Of a stretch of DNA of 19,633 bases, positions 12,283 to 19,633 are shown in pieces. This DNA comes from Candidatus Falkowbacteria bacterium RIFCSPLOWO2_02_FULL_45_15 (lineage in GTDB: Bacteria > Patescibacteriota > Patescibacteriia > Patescibacteriales > XYC2-FULL-47-12), in assembly GCA_001777995.1 (NCBI GenBank), contig MFFV01000034.1, forward strand, positions 1-19,633. The letters are read 5' to 3'. The position numbers were made by a program, and so were the translations under genes. How positions within the stretch are numbered: position 1 is the stretch's first letter; each line of letters starts with the position of its first letter. A model generated the notes under the pieces. It made no database searches. It saw only the letters and a program-made list of their open reading frames with translations, and had not been told where the DNA came from.

Positions 12283-14502
12283 ATGTTATTAAAAGACTAC
12301 CAAGCTATAGCCATAACAGAGTTGTTGGAGCGTTCTAAAAAACTCTTAAATCAACCCGGTGTTAAGAAGTTGATTTTTAGATCATCTACCGGCTCGGGTA
12401 AAACCATAATAATGGCAGAGTTTTTGAAGCGTATGGCTGAAGACCCGGAAGTGCGCACGCCGTTCGCGTTCATCTGGACGGCTCCGCGCAAACTTCACAC
12501 CCAGAGCAGAGAAAAACTCATAAGCTACTTTGAAAATTCCCGGGCGATGGAATGTTCGGAGTTTGAAGATTTAGACGACCGGCAGATTCAGGAGAATGAA
12601 ATCCTTTTCTTTAATTGGGAAAGCATCAACAAGAAAGACGCTATTTACATTCGTGAGAACGAGAAAGACAACAACCTCGGCGCGGTCATTGAGCGGACAA
12701 AGGACGCGGGTCGTGAAATTATACTTATCATTGACGAGAGTCACCACCACGCGACCAGTGAAATTTCACAAAACCTCATCAGAGACATCGCGCCAAAGCT
12801 AACCATTGAAGTTTCGGCAACGCCGGTAGTTGACGACCCGGACGAGATTGTATCCGTGCCGCTTGAAAAAGTAAAGGCGGAAGGGATGATTAAAAAATCA
12901 ATCATGCTCAATCCCGATTTTAAGAACGTATTAAGCGGCGAAAACATACAGAGCGCGCTTGCGGACGGAGCGGACGCTTTAGTCATTGAAACTGCGATTA
13001 AGAAGCGCGAAGAATTAGCAAGGGGATATGATGAGGCAGGCGTCAATATCAACCCCCTTCTTTTAATACAGCTGCCTGACAGGAAAACGCAGATGGAAGA
13101 TCAAATGAAAGCGGATGTCACCCGTATCTTAAAAGACAAATACAACATCACAATCAAGAATGGCAAGCTGGCAATTTATCTTTCCGGCGAAAAAGAGAAT
13201 TTAGAAAACATCGCCAAACCTACGAACGAAACTGAAGTGTTGATTTTTAAACAGGCCATTGCTCTGGGCTGGGACTGTCCGCGGGCGCAGGTGCTGGTGC
13301 TGTTTCGCGATTGGAAGAGCCTGACATTTTCCATTCAGACTGTCGGGCGCATCATGCGCATGCCGGAGCCGGACGCCGGACACTATGAAAATGAGCTGCT
13401 GAATCACAGCTATGTGTACACGAACTTAAGCGACATCGCGATACGCGAAGATATCGCCAAAGACTACGTAACAATTTACACCAGTCGCAGAATTGATAAG
13501 TACGAGCCAATTAAACTCGCATCCGTGCATAGCAAGCGGCAGCGGGAAAAGACGCGGCTTGCTCCGCTGTTCATCAACATTTTTTTGACAGAGGCGAAGA
13601 AGTACGGTTTGGAAAAGAAACTAAAGACTAATGGCCAGAAAGTGCAGATGGGTTTTATATCGGACTTTCAGGCCGGCAGCGTTGATGAGCTCGGCGGCGC
13701 GGATATAGCTGCGGATAAAAGCGTTGATACTAAAAATGACACTGACTTGCAGCGGCTGTATGACTTCTTTGTGCGCCGGAACCTCTCGCCGTTCTACCCG
13801 GAAGACCGCTCCATCGGCCGGGTCAAGGAGTCTATTTACCACTTCTTTCGCATGCGTTTGGGTATGCACTACACGGAGCGATTTAGAGATATCATCAACA
13901 TCGTATTGAGTGAGGATAATGTGCAGCACTTCGTGAACGTCATTGACGCCGCCAAGGAAAGTTATATCACTGAAACGCAAAAACGGGGGAACGAACTTGA
14001 AGTAGACAAAACATGGGAGATGCCGGAAGCCGTCAACTTTGGCGGAAATTACACAGAGCTTGCTTCTCGTTTATCAGTCATGCAGCCATTTTATTATGAC
14101 CATCGCTGGAAGCCGGAAAAGGCGTTCATCGCTTTCATGGAAAAGTCCAAGAGTATTGCATGGTGGTTTAAAAACGGCGACCGCGATGCTGTCTATTTTG
14201 CCGTGCCATATAAGGAGACCGGCGAATGGCATCCGTTTTATGTAGATTTTATTGTGCGGTTTAAGGATGGGCGTATTGGTTTGTTTGATACTAAGTCAGG
14301 CCGCAGTATCAAGGATGCGCGCGAGAAAAGCGACGGTTTGCAGGCATATCTTAAAGAGCATGGCAAAAAGAATAAATTGTTTGGCGGCATTATTGCCAAC
14401 ACCGACTCGCAAAATTTCAGCGGACGCTGGATGGTTTACACCGGCTCCGGCACTGAATTAGCCGCCGGTAAGTTTGATAATTGGGAGGTTTTGGAAGTTT
14501 GA
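12283..14502 (+). CDS. res: type III-like Res subunit, DEAD/DEAH helicase-nuclease
   Basis: This 739-aa protein begins directly with a superfamily 2 motor. The Q-like RSSTGSGKT P-loop is at 33-41, Walker B is DESH at 151-154 (IIDESHHHAT) and motif III is SAT at 178-180. Further helicase motifs include LGWDCPRAQVL and QTVGRIMRMP in the second RecA domain. The C-terminal PD-(D/E)xK-like endonuclease centre reads Asp655 ... Asp669-Thr-Lys671 (VDF and FDTKSG). It would use ATP for long-range communication between unmethylated sites and cut DNA. It is shorter than many type III Res proteins (about 900-1000 aa) but has all major parts. Its DNA is more GC-rich than that of the genes that follow. Confidence 0.92.
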   Translation: MLLKDYQAIAITELLERSKKLLNQPGVKKLIFRSSTGSGKTIIMAEFLKRMAEDPEVRTPFAFIWTAPRKLHTQSREKLISYFENSRAMECSEFEDLDDRQIQENEILFFNWESINKKDAIYIRENEKDNNLGAVIERTKDAGREIILIIDESHHHATSEISQNLIRDIAPKLTIEVSATPVVDDPDEIVSVPLEKVKAEGMIKKSIMLNPDFKNVLSGENIQSALADGADALVIETAIKKREELARGYDEAGVNINPLLLIQLPDRKTQMEDQMKADVTRILKDKYNITIKNGKLAIYLSGEKENLENIAKPTNETEVLIFKQAIALGWDCPRAQVLVLFRDWKSLTFSIQTVGRIMRMPEPDAGHYENELLNHSYVYTNLSDIAIREDIAKDYVTIYTSRRIDKYEPIKLASVHSKRQREKTRLAPLFINIFLTEAKKYGLEKKLKTNGQKVQMGFISDFQAGSVDELGGADIAADKSVDTKNDTDLQRLYDFFVRRNLSPFYPEDRSIGRVKESIYHFFRMRLGMHYTERFRDIINIVLSEDNVQHFVNVIDAAKESYITETQKRGNELEVDKTWEMPEAVNFGGNYTELASRLSVMQPFYYDHRWKPEKAFIAFMEKSKSIAWWFKNGDRDAVYFAVPYKETGEWHPFYVDFIVRFKDGRIGLFDTKSGRSIKDAREKSDGLQAYLKEHGKKNKLFGGIIANTDSQNFSGRWMVYTGSGTELAAGKFDNWEVLEV

Positions 14503-14506
14503 TATT

Positions 14507-15058
14507 ATGAGTAATATAAAAGATCCAATATTAGAAGAACGCGAGAGTTTATCATCAGAAGGGTATCAATATACCTTTATTCATATACCACAAAGAGTTA
14601 CAACTATTGTTGCGGCATATATCCAGTTAATTTGGAGTATCAAAAATTTCCGTAAATCAGTTTCTTCAAAAGAAATTATTCAAAATAGTCAGGCTATGTT
14701 TAAGGAGAACATAGAAGAAATTTCTGACAGTTTATGGAAAGAGCACTGTGCCGCCTCACTAAGAGAGTTGGTTGATGGACATTTAGAAGCTGATTTTAGT
14801 TATGCGTTAAAATGTCTGCCGAGCAGGACGAATAAAGATGGTAAAGTTGAGGAAATATATACAAATTTACGAATGTATAAAGATGTTTTAAATGAATTAG
14901 CTCATTTAAATACAGGTTCTGCACTTAAATGTATAGTTAAAATAGATGACTATCAGAGTGTTACTTCTATAAATGATCAAATTTTTGATAAACTTTGTAC
15001 GGAATATATATTTTTATTGCACCAACTTTTTAAGGATAACTGCATGAAAGGTGGTTAA
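14507..15058 (+). CDS. 183-aa helical protein of unknown function in the restriction operon
   Basis: The protein is not recognised. It is predicted by eye to be mostly alpha-helical, with a hydrophobic helix at about 31-45 (VTTIVAAYIQLIWSI), a charged middle and a helical end (about 160-177). It contains R86-x5-H92 (RELVDGH), which fits the loose R-x4-6-H pattern of HEPN ribonucleases, and YKDVLNELAH at 124-133; neither is enough for a call. It starts 4 nt after res and ends 5 nt before the 1010-aa gene, so translational coupling is likely. The ATG at 14507 is preferred over an in-frame TTG at 14474 that overlaps res. Confidence 0.7.
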   Translation: MSNIKDPILEERESLSSEGYQYTFIHIPQRVTTIVAAYIQLIWSIKNFRKSVSSKEIIQNSQAMFKENIEEISDSLWKEHCAASLRELVDGHLEADFSYALKCLPSRTNKDGKVEEIYTNLRMYKDVLNELAHLNTGSALKCIVKIDDYQSVTSINDQIFDKLCTEYIFLLHQLFKDNCMKGG

Positions 15059-15063
15059 ATTTT

Positions 15064-18000
15064 ATGTCTCAGATAAATACTCACAATAAAATAGATTCTA
15101 TAATACAAGCTGGGCTGTTTGATGTTGAAATTATAGAAACGTTAGTTAAAATAAATTTTGACGCCAGACAATATTTTTATACCAAAACTGATGAGCGTTG
15201 GTTAGAGTGGTTATGGGAAAATGGTTTTTTAGATGTTATCAAAGAGAAGTCAGAAGACACAACTAGATATGGATATAGGACACCAGAGTTAGATTATTTG
15301 GAAAAAATAGCAGAAAAGGTACCAGCTAAGGTCGTTGACATTATGCTTGATGTTCCAGTATCAGAAGAACATTTTAACCCGGAAGTAGTTGATAGGTTTT
15401 TATGGATCTGTGGCAAGTTGCCGGCGGAGTCGTTAACCAAAATGGTAGAGAAGATAAAGCGAGAGCAATGGCCTAAACTCATGGGTAAATTTAACCGCTG
15501 GGGATTTGAGTATGAGAAGATGTTTAAAACACTGGCAGATGCTAAAGATTATAGCAGTGTTATTACCCTTGCCGAAGCTTTACTTGCTGTGCGTAATAAA
15601 GAAGATATTACAAAGTCAGATAGTGGATTTGTTAAAGATAACCCATTCTATTTTGGCGAGTTAAGTTACACAAAAGCGTTACAATATTTAGTAGGTGTTG
15701 ATAATGAGCATAAAGAGCATGCACTTGCTATTGCTTCTAATGCCTTAAAGAATGTAGTGCTTAATACTGAAAAAGAGAAAAGCCGCGGAGTGTTTGCGGT
15801 TGAAGACAGCTTTTTTCTCTTTGATGTTGATTTTTTTACTTTAAAGATTGGTGATGAAGATCATTTTTCAAATCGCGATAACATAAGGTCATTGGCCGCT
15901 ACAGTAAAGATATTGGCGACCGACTTAATAGGAAAGCAGTGCGATGCTGCGGAAAATGTAAAACGCTTATATGACACATATATTGCGACACTGCCGGACA
16001 GCCACTCTATGTGGCGGCTTAAGTTGGTTGTTTTAACTCTATGTCCTAATGCTTTTAAAGAGCAATTAAAGCAAATGTTTTTTAGACTGTTTAATAAAGA
16101 CAGTTATTATGATTTAATATCAGGTCCGGAGTACGAGAAAGCCTTGCGCGTAGGATTTGCAGTATTATTAGAGAATGACAGATGTGAATATGTAAAACAG
16201 GTTATGGCGTACTTCAATAAGCGCGCGCAAGAAGACGCTGAAGGTCAGAAGTATCACAAACGCCATGGCTGGGAAATCTTATCAAGTATTTGTGAACAAT
16301 TGACAGATATAGAGAAAGAGCAATGTGAACAATTCTTCGGACAAAAATGTGATGTTGCATTTGAACCAAAGCCGCCTGTAGGTAGAATACGGAGCGGTTT
16401 CGTAAATCCAAAAGGACCGGTTACTCCAGAAGAATTCAATGGTATGGCTATCATTGACATTGCTCATAAATTACGTAGCGATTGGACGCCGGAAAAATTA
16501 AGTAAACAGAATAAAAGCGAGGACTTCTTAAACCCTCTCAATGCGGAAGGGGTTGGGAATATATTGCGTATAGATATTCCTAAGAGATTTAAAGATTATA
16601 TTGATAACGCCAAACTTTTTTTTGAACGCAATGTGCTCGACCAACATTATACTTACTCATTTTTACAAGGCATACAGAAAACCATTCATGACGACCAAAC
16701 AAGCAAAGAGAATCTAGACTATAGCAACTTAATATCTCTGCTTTTAAATATAGTGAAATCAGGAAAGGAGGAGCCATTTGGCCGAAAGACACGAGATCGG
16801 GAAACTTTTGACGCCTGGCTTTCAGATTGGGAGAGCGTGCATTCTGCCATGGGAGATATCGTGCAAGAATTACTCAACGAACATGACAGCAGGATAATTA
16901 TTAACTTTCAGCAATTCCGAAGCGAGCTTCTTAATCTTATAACCTATCTATTAAATTATCCTGATCCTGCACCAGCGGATGAAGAAATTGAAACTGCCAA
17001 AATTTCTACAAAAGATCCTAATAGCAACGAGTATTTAGTCAGTGATCCATTTTCCATCGCAATAAACTCGGTGCGCGGTCGGGCATTCCAGGCCTTAGTT
17101 CTATTTGTCTATCAAGACGGTAAACAATTTGCCAAAGATGCCACTGTCAAAATAGCAGATGACATTAAGCAACTCTATGAACAGGTGTTAGCGCGAGAGA
17201 ATACACAGGCAATGATGTTTATGTTTGGACATTATCTACCTTCATTTTATTTTCGTGACATTGATTGGATAAGAGGGCTACTGCCACAAATTTTCCCCGC
17301 AGACAAAGACAGAAAAAATTTATACTTAGCCGCTTGGGAGGGCTATCTCGCTAATAGTTTGTATCAGGAAATGTTCTTTGATGACGTCATTCAGAAGCTA
17401 TATCAGCGCGGCATCGGACTTGATACTAATGAATATACGAAACGACAACACACTAGAGAACCGGACGAAGGCATTGCAACACATTTTGCTTTAGCTTTCA
17501 TGCATTATGCAGAGTTCGGTTTTGATCATCCTCTGTTTAAAGAATTCTGGAAAAGCAATAATATTGAGGCCCACGCCGCATTTGTTAGTTTTATTGGTCG
17601 GAGTTTTGTGTCAGGCAGTCAAATAAAGGCAGATGAATTGCTGAAAACAGAGTCGCAGAGCAAGAAAAGACTACATGATTTTTGGGACTGGATGTTAGAA
17701 AATTACACAAATACTAAGCCGTTTACCGAATTTGGCTTTTGGGCCAATACAGAAAAAGATATTTTTGATAATACATGGCTTGCTGAACACATTAGAAAGA
17801 CTATGGAAAAGACGCAGGGTGTTATTGAGTGGGAATATGGGCTAATGCATTCTATTAAGGCGTTAGCAGAGGCCTCTCCGTCAGATACGCTTGCTATACT
17901 GCGCTTGATATTTCTGGAAGGAGGAGTGCGGTTAAAGAAAATGCGCATGCCGTTTTCACTAGGAGACGAGTGGATGGCAGCCTTTGAAATTGTATACAAT

Positions 18001-18096
18001 AATCCAAATACAAAATCGGATACTTATACTTTGATTGATAATCTTATCGCCGAGGGTGGTAATATATTTTGGGGCTTGAAAAAGATTATTAAATAA
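15064..18096 (+). CDS. 1010-aa protein, probable alpha-solenoid, unknown function
   Basis: I do not recognise this family. It is long, acidic and rich in amphipathic helices of HEAT/ARM-like spacing, for example LEKIAEKVPAKVVDIMLDV near residue 80. There is a proline-rich break at about 433-460 (EPKPPVGRIR, NPKGPVTPEE) that divides it into two halves. I see no P-loop, nuclease, protease or zinc motif. It ends with a helical part and GGNIFWGLKKII. Large solenoid proteins commonly act as sensors or scaffolds in defence complexes, so a role in recognising infection or linking Res to the downstream membrane proteins is conceivable. It is 5 nt downstream of the 183-aa gene and 4 nt upstream of a three-TM gene. 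Confidence 0.8.
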   Translation: MSQINTHNKIDSIIQAGLFDVEIIETLVKINFDARQYFYTKTDERWLEWLWENGFLDVIKEKSEDTTRYGYRTPELDYLEKIAEKVPAKVVDIMLDVPVSEEHFNPEVVDRFLWICGKLPAESLTKMVEKIKREQWPKLMGKFNRWGFEYEKMFKTLADAKDYSSVITLAEALLAVRNKEDITKSDSGFVKDNPFYFGELSYTKALQYLVGVDNEHKEHALAIASNALKNVVLNTEKEKSRGVFAVEDSFFLFDVDFFTLKIGDEDHFSNRDNIRSLAATVKILATDLIGKQCDAAENVKRLYDTYIATLPDSHSMWRLKLVVLTLCPNAFKEQLKQMFFRLFNKDSYYDLISGPEYEKALRVGFAVLLENDRCEYVKQVMAYFNKRAQEDAEGQKYHKRHGWEILSSICEQLTDIEKEQCEQFFGQKCDVAFEPKPPVGRIRSGFVNPKGPVTPEEFNGMAIIDIAHKLRSDWTPEKLSKQNKSEDFLNPLNAEGVGNILRIDIPKRFKDYIDNAKLFFERNVLDQHYTYSFLQGIQKTIHDDQTSKENLDYSNLISLLLNIVKSGKEEPFGRKTRDRETFDAWLSDWESVHSAMGDIVQELLNEHDSRIIINFQQFRSELLNLITYLLNYPDPAPADEEIETAKISTKDPNSNEYLVSDPFSIAINSVRGRAFQALVLFVYQDGKQFAKDATVKIADDIKQLYEQVLARENTQAMMFMFGHYLPSFYFRDIDWIRGLLPQIFPADKDRKNLYLAAWEGYLANSLYQEMFFDDVIQKLYQRGIGLDTNEYTKRQHTREPDEGIATHFALAFMHYAEFGFDHPLFKEFWKSNNIEAHAAFVSFIGRSFVSGSQIKADELLKTESQSKKRLHDFWDWMLENYTNTKPFTEFGFWANTEKDIFDNTWLAEHIRKTMEKTQGVIEWEYGLMHSIKALAEASPSDTLAILRLIFLEGGVRLKKMRMPFSLGDEWMAAFEIVYNNPNTKSDTYTLIDNLIAEGGNIFWGLKKIIK

Positions 18097-18100
18097 ATAG

Positions 18101-18430
18101 ATGAATACAACTGCAATAATATCTAATTTAATTGTTACCATAATTAGCGGATTGGTTGTTGCCGCCATGATTTATTGGTTTGGTATTGGTGGAGGTAAGA
18201 CTTCTGTAGTGCAGATTCAGGGTGCTAAGATTAGAAAGACTGGGAAATGGATTATACTCATATCAGCTTTGATAATAGCTTTAGGCATAAAATTATTAGT
18301 TGATAGTGTTAGTCCGGGAGAGAAAATAGATTATAGTAATATGGATAGTATATACGCATTTGGGGTATTTTCGCTTGGAGTTATGTTATTTATTGCAGGG
18401 AAAGTTATTACATGGTTTCAAAGAATGTAA
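18101..18430 (+). CDS. 109-aa three-TM membrane protein
   Basis: Hydrophobic segments lie at about residues 6-28, 49-69 and 83-105, with a short loop containing GIGGGKTSVVQI between the first two. The GGGKTS stretch is not a convincing P-loop, because the domain around it is too small. The gene is 4 nt downstream of the 1010-aa gene. It may anchor the complex or act as a membrane-perturbing effector; nothing in the sequence decides this. Confidence 0.65.
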   Translation: MNTTAIISNLIVTIISGLVVAAMIYWFGIGGGKTSVVQIQGAKIRKTGKWIILISALIIALGIKLLVDSVSPGEKIDYSNMDSIYAFGVFSLGVMLFIAGKVITWFQRM

Positions 18431-18453
18431 AGTAAGTTAATATAATAAAAAAT

Positions 18454-19080
18454 ATGATTTACAAATACCGAAATATTATTTCTGTAATAGTGGCCACTAT
18501 TGTTTTAAGTGGGATAATGATGTGTATATTTGGTTATTGGTCAATAAAATACTTCTTTTTTTACATACCATTGATATTATTATTTTTATTATGGTTTGCT
18601 ATTGTCATCCACTCTTTATATTATGCATTGCAAAGTATAGACTCTAATTCCAACATTAAAATTCTGTCAGCATTAGGCGTTATCGCAACGCCTTTTATAA
18701 TTGGTTATATTGGTTGGCAAATTCAATTTACAATTAAAGAGAAAGATATTGACCTTGCTAATAGAAACCTTGATCTTGCCTATATTGGAATAGCTACTTC
18801 TATTTTGCAAGGGAAAGATATTAATAAAGATACAAATAACGAATATTTAAAAGATTTGAGAAAGTGGGCATTTGAAATACTCAAACAGAAATCACCAATA
18901 CCTTTTGGACAAAGCGTAGAAGAAGGGTTTATTTCTGGCTCCTTGATTTTGCCTTCCTTATTAAATTTGGGTGATTATGGCAATTTGCATATCTCAACAA
19001 CGACAACCTTGAATTTATCAGATATATTACAAGGGGCCTCCTTAAATATTTCAGGAGATTCAGTTAAACAGGGAGAATAG
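18454..19080 (+). CDS. 208-aa membrane protein with three TM segments and a cytoplasmic helical tail
   Basis: TM segments lie at about residues 7-28, 31-58 and 69-91, followed by a charged helical domain (92-145) and a serine/threonine-rich end. The segment KEYLKDLRKWAFEIL-like (129-144) is a pattern seen in assorted bacterial membrane proteins of unknown function. It is 23 nt after the previous gene, the last of the operon, and its DNA is the most AT-rich of the group. No terminator with a T-tract follows; the folded segment at 19159 may serve instead. Confidence 0.65.
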   Translation: MIYKYRNIISVIVATIVLSGIMMCIFGYWSIKYFFFYIPLILLFLLWFAIVIHSLYYALQSIDSNSNIKILSALGVIATPFIIGYIGWQIQFTIKEKDIDLANRNLDLAYIGIATSILQGKDINKDTNNEYLKDLRKWAFEILKQKSPIPFGQSVEEGFISGSLILPSLLNLGDYGNLHISTTTTLNLSDILQGASLNISGDSVKQGE

Positions 19081-19158
19081 ATTAAGTCTATAAATATTTT
19101 TTCCCTTGATAAAAACAACTGTACTTGCTAATATGAACGCAGATATGATTTTAGTTTC

Positions 19159-19235
19159 TAACCGCTTCCATCACCCCCTCTGCATTGCCGTGCCGGTTGG
19201 GAACGGGTTGACCACGAGGTGACGGATAGCGGTTA
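19159..19235 (+). other. 77-bp strongly folded noncoding segment near the right end of the element
   Basis: TAACCGCT (19159-19166) pairs with AGCGGTTA (19228-19235). The helix continues inward through TCC/GGA and TCACC/GGTGA with single-base bulges and mismatches, then TC/GA after a CCC bulge. This gives about 18 pairs around a GC-rich loop. A second bulged helix (CTTGGTTA with TAACAAG, 19239-19258) follows. It lies between the last cargo gene and the right tRNA. It may be an RNA terminator-like element, a small RNA, or a DNA recombination or replication site. The 29-codon open frame over it (19133-19222) is not convincing. Confidence 0.5.
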
Positions 19236-19266
19236 AACTTGGTTAAGAGTGATAACAAGAGACGAC

Positions 19267-19295
19267 TTGATAATATTTTTAACTTTGACTAATAT
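19267..19295 (+). promoter_or_regulatory. promoter of the right tRNA-Ser
   Basis: TTGATA (19267-19272) and TAATAT (19290-19295) have 17-base spacing, near consensus, with a start expected near 19303, eight bases before the tRNA. It lies inside the element, so the element supplies the promoter for the tRNA copy and for the cofE-like gene right behind it. Confidence 0.7.
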
Positions 19296-19310
19296 TACAA
19301 GTATTTACAC

Positions 19311-19398
<88 letters not shown>

Positions 19399-19400
<2 letters not shown>

Positions 19401-19633
19401 GATGCGATTTTTAACCATCCGCACGCGGCCTTTATTGCCGCCCCGCGATAATATCTATCCGATTTTAGACCAATATTTACCCTCTCTGCAAGAGGGCGAT
19501 ATTGTTTTTATCACTTCTAAAGTTATTGCTATCCATCAAGGGCGCTGCCTTAAAATTGAAGACGTGCCGGATAAAGACGAGTTGATAAAAAAAGAAGCGG
19601 ATATTTATATCCCGCGCCAAGACATTCCGAATA
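19399..19633 (+). CDS. coenzyme F420-0:L-glutamate ligase-like protein (CofE family), partial
   Basis: The visible 78 residues begin MMRFLTIRTRPLLPPRDNIY and continue with LQEGDIVFITSKVIAI and a charged stretch ending at the window edge. The GD-(I/V)-(V/I)-x-(I/V)-(T/S)SK-(V/I)-(V/I) motif is the start of the CofE/FbiB N-terminal domain, which adds glutamate to F420-0. Patescibacteria often carry such homologues without an evident F420 pathway, so the true substrate is uncertain. The ATG is only two bases after the tRNA discriminator; an adjacent ATG at 19402 is the alternative. It is probably co-transcribed with the tRNA and is host DNA outside the element. The 3' end is cut off by the window. 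Confidence 0.85.

Noticed and set aside
13621..13980. Antisense open frames within res, the 1010-aa gene and others
   Set aside because: They lie opposite clearly coding sequence, lack family patterns and follow the codon structure of the sense genes.
18101..18430. P-loop ATPase because of GGGKTS
   Set aside because: The motif lies in a short loop between TM segments of a 109-aa protein with no nucleotide-binding domain around it.
19133..19222. 29-codon open frame over the folded segment
   Set aside because: Very short, no family pattern, and the same bases are constrained by long pairing, so a noncoding explanation is better.
19159..19235. True integron attC site
   Set aside because: Only one such site is seen, the R'' box does not match fully, and there is no integron integrase in the window; kept only as a low-interest resemblance.

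Overview
The window looks like part of a small-genome bacterium, most likely Candidatus Patescibacteria (CPR). The reasons are moderate rather than decisive: a CofE-like F420-0:glutamate ligase gene directly behind a tRNA gene, gene starts with little visible Shine-Dalgarno sequence, AT-leaning DNA, and ordinary use of TGA as a stop codon.

Region 1 (1-2436) is a short accessory block. It holds a controller protein, a MunI-type restriction endonuclease (expected target CAATTG) and a convergent MT-A70-type adenine methyltransferase. The promoter-side DNA of both transcription units carries related GCTAACT-type operator boxes, so one controller could set the R/M balance. A one-TM protein of unknown role follows. 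A 20-bp inverted repeat lies at base 1 and at 2269-2288, bracketing the block.

Region 2 (about 2440-19400) reads as one integrative element bounded by two tRNA-Ser(GCU) genes in direct orientation. At the left end are a tyrosine integrase and an excisionase-type HTH protein. Next come an AAA+ ATPase with a C-terminal winged helix and an unrecognised 390-aa protein, both plausibly for replication or maintenance. A 500-bp AT-rich spacer follows. Beyond it is a rightward run of small genes (ArdC N-domain-like, SymE-like, two small unknowns, and a protein that may be a Rad52-like annealing protein), an unusually structured intergenic RNA locus (9309-9565), and a two-TM protein.

Region 3, the right half of the element, is a tightly packed six-gene operon (10557-19080). 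It contains a type III-like Mod methyltransferase, a Res helicase-nuclease, a 183-aa helical protein, a 1010-aa probably alpha-solenoid protein without a recognised catalytic motif, and two small membrane proteins. Spacings are 4-23 nt. The first two genes are classical; the other four are not part of any type III system I know. This operon is the best candidate in the window for an undescribed defence system.

The element ends with a strongly folded noncoding segment, a good promoter, the second tRNA-Ser (whose acceptor stem is imperfect) and the host cofE-like gene, which starts two bases after the tRNA and runs off the window. Overall, the element seems to insert at a tRNA-Ser locus, carry its own complete tRNA-Ser and promoter, and deliver a restriction-based defence cargo next to a locus that already holds a separate type II R-M system.
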